Part shown: positions 32,534-42,724 of the stretch, piece by piece
How positions within the stretch are numbered: the stretch's first letter is position 1
Layout of the letters: each line of letters starts with the position of its first letter
Assembly: GCA_001606155.1 (NCBI GenBank)
Contig: LODT01000011.1
Span: forward strand, 124,001 to 188,000
Direction of reading: 5' to 3'
Origin: Tieghemostelium lacteum
Taxonomy: Eukaryota > Evosea > Eumycetozoa > Dictyosteliales > Raperosteliaceae
Length of the DNA stretch: 64,000 nucleotides
Notes under the pieces: generated by a model
Told to the model about the DNA's origin: nothing
Database searches by the model: none
Seen by the model: only the letters and a program-made list of their open reading frames with translations
Made by a program: the position numbers and the translations under genes

Positions 32534-35037
32534 TTATTTTTTCAAATTTGAAATATCAATAAATTGCTCTTGAACACCCAAACAAACAGACAGAGAATTA
32601 ATTGAATTTAACAGTATAGGATGATTTAAAATACTGACTGGAATCTCAGGTGAAGATGTAACCTGATAAATCTAAGATATATAAATTAATTTGGTAAGTA
32701 TTCTCTTATTATTAATAAAAATTCCTATATACATACACTTTCTTGAAATTCTTTATGCAAATAAAAGGAAGCATGACAAAATATAAATCTTAAGATTAAT
32801 GATCTAAGGAAATCGTCCATTAAAAAGTAACTATAGGAGGGATGTATCAAATCTTTACTTTCAAATAAAAGTTTTGAAAGTGATTGCATTGTAGTTTGAA
32901 TGATTGCAGTTGCACTACTATAAGTCTTACTTGACATCTTATTTGCAGAGGTTATATCACAAAAAGCGCTTAGTGAATCATGCAAGAAAAATGTAAATAA
33001 ATTACCAGATTTGTTATTCATTGATATTTCTATTGATTAAGAGTTGATATTAGTAAGCATATCTAAGAATTGTTAAAGTGAGTGTATATATACTTACTTT
33101 TTGGAGTTGAAATTGGGGAGAGTAAAGAGACGAATGGTTGATTAAATATTGGTAAGTCTTTAAATATCAGACTTGACTGAGAATCAATAATCAAAAAGAA
33201 TGGTTTTCTGCAAAATGGTAATAAATCTATAGGATATAATGCATCAATTCTAGTTGTTTGATTATTATTATTATTATTAAGTAGTTGTGTGCTTTCTGTA
33301 AAGTTATTAAAATGATATGTTGTTGTATTAGTTGCAGCTGTACTATTACTAGATGCTGATATTATTGGTTTCTGACTATTCATTACCAATCCTTTTGAAT
33401 AAAATGTATTATATATATTGTTATTGTTATTGTTGTTGTTATTAGTTTGTTCATCATAGTTTGCAATGCCATCTACTGATAGATATAGTAAAATTGCTTT
33501 GTTATCGGAAAGCTCTTTTGAAGCATTAGCTAGAAATACTAATAGTTGAGAGACAGTTGGTCTGTATAAAAGGTATTTATTGGGGTTTTTCTTTTTGTTA
33601 TTATTGCTAGTTGCTGATGTACTAGTTGATACGGTGTTTGTTTGTGGTTGTTGTTGGGTTTGTGATTGTGGTTGTGATTGTTGTTGGGTTTGTGATTGTG
33701 GTTGTTGTTTGTTATCTGATTCTGATCTAATTTCATTAATTTCATATTCTAAAGCTTGTGTTATTCTAAACATATCTAATGTAATTTCACTAAATTTAAT
33801 CTGTGTTTCATGAAATTATTTGAAATTTTGGTTATTATAATAAGAAATTATTATTTGAATTTTAAATAATATACATACTTGATTGTGATGATTACCAACT
33901 AGGATACATTGTTGAAGTATTGAAACTGAATCTTGATTTGCAGGTGGCATTGGGAAAGTATTAAGATTTAAACGATGAGAAATAGTCATTGGTGAACCAG
34001 TTTGAGAATCTATAAATGTTATAGATTGGTCAGCTTGTAGGAATGAAAATATCTCTTGAAGTACTAAAGACCATTCTTGTGTCTCTTGTGGTTTATAGAT
34101 TTTAGCGTAGTCATTTACATGCTTAAATAACTCTTCTACCAATTCAAAAACCACTTTTTTCCTATTGAGTAATAAACATACTACAATGAATCTAGCGTAG
34201 TATCTCAACTGTTTTACCATCATATCAGGTACTTTTGATTCATTTACCTCTTTGAAATAGGCTCTCAATCTAATAGCTTCATAAAATATAAATGATTCAT
34301 TCAGATAATTGGTATCACTAGTTCTTAAACTATATACATAAAATCATAATTAGAATAATCTGTCTTTCTATTTTTGTATAAATGAAATTGTTCCTATCCC
34401 CCCACTTTGAAGTTTTCTGAATGTTTTTCAAAGATATTTATAATTTTGGTGATTCAGATATCTCGAGATCACGATTTGTGTTTTTTTTTTTGATTTCTCC
34501 GATAATGAAAAGTCATAAGATACTTACTAATAATGATAATAAAGTCTATAGATAAACAATGTAAATATTAGAATTTAAAATAGAATTTGAATAAATATGA
34601 ATAGGATATACATACTGTCCAATTTTAGAAGCAATCTCACCAATTTCACATCTCTTTAAACCATATTTTGATTTATCCTCTAGTATTGATCTGTATTGTT
34701 GTTGAAATTTCCAAAGTTTAGTGTAAATTTCAAAAGTCTTTTGAAAGAAAGGTTGCCATTGTCTACCAAATTGAGGAAGGTCTCTTAATCCAATGACAAG
34801 TCTTTGTGATTTTCTAAGAAGATTTTCAAATGTTTTAATTGTCTCTACATATGCAACACTATTTCCATTGTTTGATGATGATAATGAGGTGGTAGTACCA
34901 TTACTACTAGATGTATTAGTTGTAGTAGCATTTGAAGTAGTTGATGATGTTACTGCTGCTGTTGTTGTTGATGTCTGTGGTGCCTGTATTTCTTTACCTC
35001 CTACAGACGTTGCATTGTTGATATCACCATCACCCAT
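32534..35037 (-). CDS. scai: SCAI homologue (suppressor of cancer cell invasion), about 674 aa
   Basis: Six exons: 35037-34616, 34545-34528 (an 18-nt micro-exon), 34329-33879, 33800-33098, 33029-32737 and 32671-32534; all joins keep frame. The product aligns along its length with human SCAI: GLRDLPQFGRQWQPFF, TKLWKFQQQYRSIL, LKRCEIGEIASKIGQLYYHY (the micro-exon supplies QLYYHYY), RYYARFIVVCLLLNRKKVV, SLVLQEIFSFLQAD, IKFSEITLDMFR, KYLLYRPTVSQL, YPIDLLPFCRKPFFLIIDSQ, LFTFFLHDSLSAF and LRFIFCHASFY. SCAI is a nuclear factor that represses MRTF/SRF transcription in animals and acts in 53BP1-linked break repair. Added here are an N-terminal Thr/Ser tract and a long Gln/Asn insert (33560-33700). High confidence. 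Confidence 0.93.
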
Positions 35038-35520
35038 TTCTCTAAACGTGTTTTCTCCGAGACTCCGATTGATTTAATGGAATGTTGGTTTTTTTTTAGA
35101 ATATTGAGGAAAAATTTAAAAATTATAATAATAATAATAGTGGAATAAACAATAATAAAGGGTGAGAGAGTGGTGTTTGTTTATAAAAAAATCAAAAAAG
35201 TACTAGATAATGAAAAAAAAAAAAAATATTTTATTTGAAAGTTTAATTTTTTGTAAATGGATAAAGCCTTTATTTTGTGTAGGGGTTTTTGGTGGGAACA
35301 TCAAACCTTTCCCATTTTACAAAAAAATAAAAAAAAAAAACAATTGCCCATCAATATTACATATGAATATGTCTATTTATAGTATTACATATGTTTATCA
35401 TAATATCATAATTGTGCTGTTTCATTGAAATGGTATTGTTCAATTATAGAAAATTGTATAAAAAACTAAACTAAACTATTTAACTAGTTTTTTTATTTTT
35501 TTTTTATTTACAAATTGTAT
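35038..35520. other. Spacer, no gene seen
   Basis: AT-rich, with long A runs near 35213 and 35331. A plus-strand frame here is AT-biased without protein-like features. The repeat ACATATGAATATG / ACATATGTTTATC near 35360-35400 is noted, but no role is assigned. Confidence 0.4.
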
Positions 35521-36084
35521 TTATATGCCATAGTAACGAATATCATTAGCAAAACGACCTACAACAGAATAGGCATCGTATTTATTATGTTTTTGAGTAA
35601 ACTTAGATACAATGAAAAACTGTTTAGTTTTCTCAACTTGGAAACCACTGCTATTTGTAGAATTGAAACCAAAGATTGAATCTTTACTTGAATTAGTAAC
35701 TAGATAACCATCGCCAAAGAGATCTTTTCCAAGATTATTCACAAAGGTTTGATGTTCTGCAAAATAACGTTTCCATTGAACACCTACAAATCTTCTGGCA
35801 TCTGATAGGTTTCTACTAGCTACCAAATCACCAGACCGATTGTAAATAGCAATACCATCAACATAGTCAAATTCAAATATTGAATCTAGAAATGGTCTAA
35901 AAAAAGATTCATTAACTTTTTTCTCTGTACTTATTTCCTCTTCGGAGACTACTCCTTGGACTGATGATGATGGCATTTCACTTTCCGATTGTTTACTGTC
36001 AACAGATATTTTTGAAATGGCACCTGATAACTTTTGTTTATTACTTCTAGTAATTGGAATATTTCTTTTGGTTACTACAGACAT
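35521..36084 (-). CDS. Conserved-looking protein of unknown function (187 aa)
   Basis: A single exon. The N-terminal 60 residues are basic then Ser/Glu-rich and probably disordered (SVDSKQSESEMPSSS). The remainder is a compact alpha/beta domain (FRPFLDSIFEFDYVDGIAIY, GDLVASRNLSDARRFVG, VQWKRYFAEHQTF, FFIVSKFTQKH, YSVVGRFANDI) whose strand-helix rhythm could suit a profilin- or roadblock-like fold. That is only a guess from pattern. There is no signal peptide or membrane segment. It is divergent from the gene at 36351, sharing a 266-bp region with CA-rich elements. I do not recognise the family. Confidence 0.65.
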   Translation of the reverse strand: MSVVTKRNIPITRSNKQKLSGAISKISVDSKQSESEMPSSSVQGVVSEEEISTEKKVNESFFRPFLDSIFEFDYVDGIAIYNRSGDLVASRNLSDARRFVGVQWKRYFAEHQTFVNNLGKDLFGDGYLVTNSSKDSIFGFNSTNSSGFQVEKTKQFFIVSKFTQKHNKYDAYSVVGRFANDIRYYGI

Positions 36085-36350
36085 TTATATAGATAAAAAT
36101 TTAATTTTCAAGATTCTATTATTTGATATTTATTTCACACACCCCTTATAAACACTTTCCCCACTACCACACACCCCTTTTTTCAATTCTACAACTCAAT
36201 TTCAAATATATTTAACAAAATCACTTTAGTAATAATTATCAAAACTTGAGGAATAATGATTGTCAAAGGAAAAAACCACAAATTATGTAATTAATACCTC
36301 ATCATTGAGATTTCATTAGGGAATTAATAGACTAAACCAAATTGTTACCT
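36085..36350. promoter_or_regulatory. Divergent promoter region with repeated CACACACCCC elements
   Basis: Between 36134 and 36182 there are CACACACCCCTTATAAACAC and, after CCCCACTAC, CACACACCCCTTT. These are CA-rich G-box-like sites on the plus strand in AT-rich surroundings. They sit between divergent genes (starts at 36084 minus and 36351 plus), so they may serve either. GBF binding is inferred. Confidence 0.45.
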
Positions 36351-37226
36351 ATGAAATCTTTAAAACAATTAAAGAATCTATACCTCTTTTCATATAGTAT
36401 CTTATATAAATCAAAAAGAACTATATTCAATTTAACAAACAAGACATTGGGGAAGAGAAACTATTCGAATAATGTTCTTATTGGGTATGGAATAGGAGGT
36501 ACATTATTTATGTCTAACTATGCCTATTCAGAATACCAGGAGTATAAAAGAAAAGAAAATGTATTTAAAGCATTTAAGAATGGTATAACTCCTGAACTCT
36601 GTGATAGACAGTATATCAGTCGTCCGGATCTAATAAAAACTTTAAAACTAATATTAACACGAAATGATATTAAATCATGTTTCAATTTGGTTGAAGGTGA
36701 GATTGGAAGTGGTAAGACTGTTTCGGTAATTCAAGCTTGTAAAGAAGTAAATAGTGAAAGAGGTGGTGGTGTTGTATATGTTCATGTTGGTCCTGGTGGT
36801 AATTTTGGAGAGTTACTTGGAGACTCTTTTAATTTTAATTTCAATGGTTTAACCTATAAGAATGAACCACTTAGTAAACCCACTGAATTCTTATCAACTT
36901 TATTACCATATATAGAAAAGGGGGCAGCTAAATTTAAAAAATTAAATGGAAGACCTCCAGTATTTGTATCTAACAAAGGAAAGGTATTATCACATCTCAG
37001 AAATCAGTATTATCTATATACACATTGGCATTTACCATCCACTATAATTGGTGATATACCCGAGAAAGATTCTATAAAATTCCTGACAAATAATGGAATA
37101 GATCATGAAATTGCTAAAAATATAGTTTCGGAAGTTACAGGTGGAAACATAATTCTTTTACAAAATGTAAAGCAAAATTTAAAAGATGGCCTTCATTTAA
37201 ATGAAATTAAAAAATTGTATAAATAG
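36351..37226 (+). CDS. Mitochondrial-type P-loop protein lacking its Walker B segment
   Basis: The start is ATG 36351; an in-frame TTG nine bases earlier is ignored. Residues 1-40 are basic and Ser/Asn-rich (presequence-like). A hydrophobic stretch (NVLIGYGIGGTLFMSNYAY) suggests an inner-membrane anchor. Then come ISRPDLIKTLKLIL and Walker A VEGEIGSGKTVSV (about 120). In the AAA-like family I recall, GRPPV continues into a Walker B strand and about 50 residues later VVFV-S-x-G-x-VLSHLR. Here GRPPVFVSNKGKVLSHLRNQ joins the two directly, so the Walker B and sensor 1 part is missing in frame, possibly by deletion between similar PPV and VFV strands. The C-terminal winged part (GDIPEKDSIKFL, SEVTGGNIILLQ) remains. 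The protein may bind but is unlikely to hydrolyse ATP. Confidence 0.65.
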   Translation: MKSLKQLKNLYLFSYSILYKSKRTIFNLTNKTLGKRNYSNNVLIGYGIGGTLFMSNYAYSEYQEYKRKENVFKAFKNGITPELCDRQYISRPDLIKTLKLILTRNDIKSCFNLVEGEIGSGKTVSVIQACKEVNSERGGGVVYVHVGPGGNFGELLGDSFNFNFNGLTYKNEPLSKPTEFLSTLLPYIEKGAAKFKKLNGRPPVFVSNKGKVLSHLRNQYYLYTHWHLPSTIIGDIPEKDSIKFLTNNGIDHEIAKNIVSEVTGGNIILLQNVKQNLKDGLHLNEIKKLYK

Positions 37227-37399
37227 ATAATGTGGGACGGAGGGGGTTAAATATCTAAATTAGATTTGATTTATAAATTATATTTTAATTCATTATTTTT
37301 AATTTCTAATAAATTAAAACGTGAATAATAATTAGCTATGGGATTTCTAAAATGAAATTAGTTTACTTTTTTTTTTAAAATAACCATTTTTAAAGAGAA

Positions 37400-38291
37400 A
37401 TGTCTCGTTCACCAATTGGATCAATAGGAACACTTTTTAGAACTGATGAATCATTAGAAGGTTTGCATATTGGTATCAGTGGTTTAATAGGTGCTGGAAA
37501 AACAACTTTATGCACGGCATTAGGAAAAGTATTAAATCTACCAACTTATGTATGTGTTTTTAGATGAATGAGATTGACTAAAGAGAAGAAGAGATGATTA
37601 ATAGAGAGAGAGGGGTGTTTTTAAATAATTAGTATGAACCTATTATAGATAATTCATATTTAGCTGATTTTTATCAGGATCCAAAGAAATATAGTTTTCA
37701 ATTACAAATCTATTTATTGAATGCTAGATTTCAACAACAACAACAGATTATATGGCAAGGTAAAGGTGGTGTACAGGATAGAACTATATATGAAGATTCA
37801 GTGTTTGCAAAGATGTTGATGGAATCTGGGTTAATGGATAAGAGAGATTACAGCACCTATTGTAAATTGTTCTCCAATCTCAGTAATTTTATGAGAAAAC
37901 CTAATCTCATTATACATTTGGATGTATCACCTCAGGAATCATTAGAACGTATTAGATTACGTAATAGAGAATGTGAGAAAAATGTTACATTGGAATATCT
38001 TACCAATCTAAACCAAGCCTATCAAGAATTTCTTCAAGATATTTCAAAATATATTGCAGTGATAAGAGTGAATTGGAGTCAATTCCAAGATCCAGAGGTA
38101 AGTTATAATATAACTCACTCCAAGAGAGTTTCTCTTTCTCTCTTTCTCTCCCTATCATTTTATTCTTTTTATTATTAACATATTTTTTATATTAGGAATT
38201 GGCAAACAAGATTAAATTAGAATATGACAGAATGAGATTTATACATGTAGTTGATCAAGTGAAAACTATTGATAATACCAATACTAAATAA
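37400..38291 (+). CDS. Deoxynucleoside kinase (deoxyadenosine kinase type)
   Basis: Exons 37400-37549, 37633-38097 and 38196-38291, all phase 0, give 236 residues. P-loop GISGLIGAGKTTL (25-37) is followed by the substrate strand YEPIIDNSYLADFYQDPKKY, FQLQIYLLNARFQQQQQI, the D-R pair in QDRTIYEDSVFAKML, IIHLDVSPQESLERIRLRNR with the Arg-rich lid, and a C-terminal helix that contacts the base. This is the dCK/dGK/TK2 family, which phosphorylates deoxynucleosides for salvage in cytosol or mitochondria. D. discoideum has deoxyadenosine and deoxyguanosine kinases of this type; the specificity here is not decided by sequence alone. The N-terminus shows no clear presequence. Confidence 0.9.
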
Positions 38292-38348
38292 TAATAAAAA
38301 GGTACTTGTACAGTTATCAATCGATTGTTTAATTGCTATAAAGCATCT

Positions 38349-38837
38349 CTATTGATGTCGTAGTCCCATTTCACGCTCCAATTGTTCTCTACCAACATTT
38401 CCTAAGATACCTTTTTGATTTTGATTAAATACTGAATATGCACTGAGTTTTCCTTTTTCTCTTTTACCTAGATTTCTCATCATTAAAACTACACAAGTAA
38501 TCACAAAGAATACAGCACCAAATTCAATTTTTACTGCCATCCATTGAAAGAATAACCAAATTATAAATTTTATAATATTTTTATAGTTCTCAATTACTGT
38601 CTCTTCATTATTGTATACACATATTAGTTCAACCTACATTATCCAATCTATATTTATATATTATATATACTCTTTAAATTTTCTTTTGAGAAAAAATAGT
38701 GAAATTGAATATCAACATCATCAAGTTCCTCATTTGAATTTTTTTTTTATATTAACACTTTTTATTTCTCCATTATGTACAATAGTTCTCTGAGGAGGTA
38801 ATCTTTTACCTGTTGTTGCTGGTGTTTGGTTTTTCAT
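38349..38837 (-). CDS. SAYSvFN-domain (SAYSD1-like) membrane protein
   Basis: Exon 2 (38633-38349) reads VELICVYNNEET, a membrane hairpin FIIWLFFQWMAVKIEFGAVF / FVITCVVLMMRNL, then GKLSAYSVFNQNQKGILG and EQLEREMGL to the stop. The SAYSvFN core and the REQLERE end match human SAYSD1, an ER protein that binds ribosomes and UFMylated translocons in translocation-associated quality control. A likely first exon starts at ATG 38837 (MKNQTPATTGKRLPPQRT); the donor is unclear, and an A-rich stretch near 38745 blocks a clean reading. An ATG at 38540 inside the membrane segment is not the start. The family call is strong; the 5' exon is weak. Confidence 0.75.
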
Positions 38838-39078
38838 GAGTTTGGAAAGTATAAATAAAATAAAAAAAAAAAGTTTTAAAAATAGAGTGGGAATTGAAAT
38901 TCAGTGATACTTATAGGATAATAGATTATATAAAAAAAGACTAGATTATTATAACCAGATAAATTTGAATATTTATTTAAAAGTAATTAATCATAAATAT
39001 GTCATAATTTCAAAAATGAAGAAACGAAAAAACTTTTTTTTATTTTTGTGAATTATTTCATTGGAAATCAGTATAGAA

Positions 39079-39339
39079 ATGAGTGGACAGAAATTATCAG
39101 CAAAAGATGAACAGAGAATTGTAAATAAATTGAATAAATTACAAGTTGAACAGACTATGGAAACTACATTGGATCTCACAAATAAATGTTTCCAAGCTTG
39201 TATTACCAATTTTAGAATTAGAAAATTAGACGACGATGAAGAATTATGTGTTTACAAATGTGTAGATAAAAATATATTCTTTAACAGTGCTTTGAATAAT
39301 CACTTTGTTAAAATTACTAGAGATCAGTTTGAACTATAA
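39079..39339 (+). CDS. Small Tim chaperone, Tim9-like
   Basis: 86 residues from ATG 39079 (MSGQKLSAKDEQRI); an upstream TTG in the same frame is not used. It has the twin CX3C motif CFQAC - 15 residues - CVYKC, with flanking helices. Spacing of 15 and the FR/KL between the pairs fit Tim9 best; Tim10 and Tim8/13 are alternatives. Small Tims form hexamers in the mitochondrial intermembrane space that carry hydrophobic precursors to TIM22 or SAM; they enter through Mia40-dependent disulfide formation. No presequence, as expected. Confidence 0.85.
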   Translation: MSGQKLSAKDEQRIVNKLNKLQVEQTMETTLDLTNKCFQACITNFRIRKLDDDEELCVYKCVDKNIFFNSALNNHFVKITRDQFEL

Positions 39340-39545
39340 ATTTCAGATAATGTATGTTGGAATGCTACTGATATGGTAATTGATTGTAATACCACTAACA
39401 CTTGTCTATATAGAATATTACACAAGTTTGCATTTTTATAATAACATGGAAAAAAAGAGAATTTATACGAAAAAGCATTATTTACTCTAGGGGAAAAATA
39501 AATATAAAAAAATATATTTATAGGTTTAATATATTGTTTTAAGTT

Positions 39546-40983
39546 TTATTCATCTACACCTGTGTATCTTTTAATTCTTGAAACTAAAGAATTACATCTT
39601 GGACATGCAAATGATGAATCAATTAGAGTATTTACTTTGATACAATAGTAACAAAACAGGTGACCGCAATCAGTACTATATGGAATATTAATTGGTTCCA
39701 TTATACATATAGGACACTTTTGTAGTGCCAATTGATGTTGAATCTCTGCAAGTTGATGTTTATTCTGTACAGGTAGTGCATTTGGGTTATTGGAATGAGC
39801 ACCACCATTTGCAGACCCTGATTTTCCAAAAGTTGATTTGAGGAACATTCTATATAGAAATCCTTTAATCTTGTCCACGTTTATCAGTGGCATGATAAAT
39901 AGGAAAAACTCTGTAAACCCATACCAAACCAACTGTCTATTCATATATTCAAATGATATTCTTCTACTGAGAGATGGATGAGCGTAGACTAACCTCATTC
40001 TCAAAAGTCTATTAACAAGTGTAACGTATTTACCATCATAGAGAAACGTCAAAAAATTGAGTATACTAAGAATCTTGTATGCACTCTCCATGAGGTTTAA
40101 TAGATTCCAAAGTCTCTTTCTAATATCGTCAGGTGGTCTCTCTGACCATGCATCATTTATAGAGATACGTTGTATTCTAGTCCAAAGCCATTCACCACCT
40201 ATATTAAAAATACCTGACATCCATTTCTGTCTTTGTGTGAGTTTAATTAATTTATCACTTCCTCCACGAGGATCAAATGCAGCTTCATTTCTATAAGTTA
40301 GATTCTGTAATTGATTTCCATAGGTTGTACCCAAATTGAAGATAGACAATTTAAATATCAATGATTTTAATATTAAATTAATCTCTGGTTGAAAATTACT
40401 TATAAAATTTGGCTAAATTCATTGAGTATTATTGTAAATATATGAGTTTTAAAGTAATGAATTTAGGAGTGTTGTGTTTCCCGATTAGTAAAGTACTTAC
40501 TTTAAAAAACATAAATACTTTCATAAACTGTGTTCGTAATAAATCCAAAATCTCATCATCTAATTTTGAGGAGTCTAATTGACTCACTTTTACAACATTA
40601 GTTGATGGTCTTTTGGATATTTGAATAAGATTTGATAGTTCTTCTAATTTCTTTTTTTCATTATCATATTCTTTCCCCCAATCAGTATTCTCTATACTTG
40701 TAGATTTATCTTTTTTTTTAACACTATTCAATAATATATTGCTACTATCTAGTGTAGAACTATTATTATTATCTGAATCTAAATAAAATTTATTATTTGA
40801 ACTGTGAATTGGTGGTGTTGTTGAAATTGATACAGGAGTTGTGGTTAATGTATTTGGTGATTGCTGTATATTATCATTGTTATTTATTGTATTACTTGTT
40901 GTTATCTATTATGTAAAAATGTTAATATTAATATTCCATTGCAATATAGTTAAAAAATAAAAGAATAGTCATACATTCATCAT
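39546..40983 (-). CDS. pex2: Peroxin 2 (PEX2) RING ubiquitin ligase of the peroxisome
   Basis: Exons 40983-40975 (9 nt, ATGATGAAT), 40905-40501 and 40412-39546, all phase 0, give about 426 residues. After a Thr/Asn-rich N-terminus comes VSQLDSSKLDDEILDLL, FQPEINLILKSLIF, LTYRNEAAFDPR, NIGGEWLWTRIQR, FEYMNRQLVWYGFTEFFLFI and MPLINVDKIKGFL. It ends with a C-terminal RING, CPICIMEPINIPYSTDCGH, FCYYCI and CPRCNSL. These match human PEX2 in order. With PEX10 and PEX12 it forms the membrane channel and ligase that ubiquitinates and exports PEX5. The first exon rests only on splice consensus and frame; the rest is firm. Upstream 393 bp to the secreted-protein gene. Confidence 0.9.
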
Positions 40984-41376
40984 ATATTCATTCTGTGTCA
41001 ATTTTGTTAAAAATTTTTTTTTTTTTTTATTTCATTTTACACAACACTGTTGTGAAGATCCTCACCTCCCCCAAATTAAAAACAAAAATTAATCAAATGG
41101 TCAAAAAATGATAAACTAATTGTATCTCACATTAACAGTGACATATCAGGGTTTTATTATTATAGTATTTTTTTTTTTTTATTTTACATTTTTAAAATAT
41201 CACCCCCACTTTAATTGTCATTTCACGTAATGCTTCATAATGACAATTGTGTGTAGTGCTCCTTATATGTATATTTTAAAAGAAGTTAGTTTAAAAAAAA
41301 AAGATAAAAGGGTTGAAATTTTCAATCTTTACTTTCATTATTTATTTATTAAATTAAATATTTATCATCTAGAAAA
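40984..41376. other. Divergent promoter spacer
   Basis: Between pex2 (minus) and the secreted-protein gene (plus). It holds CTCACCTCCCCC near 41064 and CACCCCCACT near 41203, CA-rich G-box-like sites, and poly(T) runs. No gene. Confidence 0.45.
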
Positions 41377-42627
41377 ATGAGAATATTTATTAGTAGTTTA
41401 TTATTTTATTTATGTATAACTGGTAGTGCCTATGCAGCACAACAGTGTCAACAAGACTATGAATGTGGTAATTTTCCATACACTGGTTGTCTGAAAGGTT
41501 TAAATCTCATTCCAGGTATCCACATTAATGACCAAACCAATACCCTCTATTTTATGGGTAACTACAACAGTAGTAATGCCATGAACTTTGGTGACCCATA
41601 TATTGTCTCTATCAATACTGAAAGTGGTGCTATCACACAAGGAACTGAATTGACATTTGAAATTCCTCAAGGTGGTGGTGGAAGAACTGTTTGGGGTTTC
41701 CCATACTACATTCCACAATTGGAATATTTTTATATTATTCTCAATCAAATTGGTTCACCAATTTTGGCTCTTTTGAATAATAATGGTCATTCTTATAGTC
41801 AGATCTGGAATTTCCGTAATGTACCTTTGCAAATGTTCTTTATGGCTGACAGAAACAAGACTATTCAAGCTGATTTTGGTATTAATGAATTTGATCATAT
41901 CTTAACCTCTAGACCAGCCAATCCAGATCAAGAAAAGAGAATTATCTATAGAGATATCTTCAGTTCTGGTATCAGTGTCCAAGGTTTAAATGACCTCTAT
42001 TTGGCAACTTTTAATGGTACTTTCTATAAGGGTACTTTACAATGTACAAATTGCTCTCAAAGTCAATTGGTATCACTCTTTAGAGACCAAGATTTAGTTA
42101 ATAATTCAATGACTGGTTTCTGTACTACTGATGATTATATCTATTATTCATCAGCTCTAGGTCTATTTTCAGTTCCAATCAATGGTGACTATTCTAGAAA
42201 GAGAGTGTATACAAGTGATCCAATTATCTCAATGACCTATTCAACTACAGGTTTCATTTACTATACCACCACTGGTAATGTTATTAAAAAGATTTCATTA
42301 GGTGGTAATCATCCACAAACAACAGTCCTTTTATCTCCATCAACCTATCAACTCAACCAATGTGTTTGTAATCATGGTTTAACAGGTGATGATTGTCAAA
42401 CTTGTCATGGTCAATTACTCTGGGATAACAATCAACCATTTTGTACAACTAATGATCAAGGTGGTAACCCATCTGTTTGTTTCTATGATTGGCAATGTAA
42501 GAACAATCCATACAGTTATTGTGCCTCAGGTACATGTGCTTGTAGATCCACATTCACTGGTGATGATTGTTCTAAATGTGATGGTCAAGTTGTTTGGGAT
42601 TTCGGTTACCCAGAATGCAAAAAATAA
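41377..42627 (+). CDS. Secreted protein with beta-propeller-like body and C-terminal EGF-like repeats
   Basis: 416 residues in one exon. A signal peptide (MRIFISSLLFYLCITGSAYA, cleavage near AYA-AQ) is followed by QQCQQDYECG and about 280 residues with Tyr/Gly-rich beta strands and DPYIVSINTESG, DDYIYYSSALGLFSVPIN and GFIYYTTTGNVIKKISL, a rhythm like propeller blades. Two Cys-rich units close the protein: CVCNHGLTGDDCQTCHGQLL and CACRSTFTGDDCSKCDGQVV, EGF/laminin-like. Several N-glycosylation sequons fit secretion. Dictyostelids have many such secreted or matrix proteins; this one is not assigned. The C-rich upstream elements fit developmental control, which is inference. Confidence 0.75.
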   Translation: MRIFISSLLFYLCITGSAYAAQQCQQDYECGNFPYTGCLKGLNLIPGIHINDQTNTLYFMGNYNSSNAMNFGDPYIVSINTESGAITQGTELTFEIPQGGGGRTVWGFPYYIPQLEYFYIILNQIGSPILALLNNNGHSYSQIWNFRNVPLQMFFMADRNKTIQADFGINEFDHILTSRPANPDQEKRIIYRDIFSSGISVQGLNDLYLATFNGTFYKGTLQCTNCSQSQLVSLFRDQDLVNNSMTGFCTTDDYIYYSSALGLFSVPINGDYSRKRVYTSDPIISMTYSTTGFIYYTTTGNVIKKISLGGNHPQTTVLLSPSTYQLNQCVCNHGLTGDDCQTCHGQLLWDNNQPFCTTNDQGGNPSVCFYDWQCKNNPYSYCASGTCACRSTFTGDDCSKCDGQVVWDFGYPECKK

Positions 42628-42724
42628 GCATCTCCCTCCAACGTTAATAATAAATTTAAATTAATTTATACCCAATAATTAATAATTATATATACAACCA
42701 ATGAACATTGGTCTATTGAGTCAT

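Noticed and set aside
33580-33813. Cys-rich plus-strand frame
   Set aside because: It is the antisense of the Gln/Asn/Ser-rich insert in SCAI; the Cys and Val runs are a codon mirror.
35210-35428. 72-codon plus frame
   Set aside because: Lys/Ile/Phe-biased translation of AT-rich spacer with homopolymers; not protein-like.
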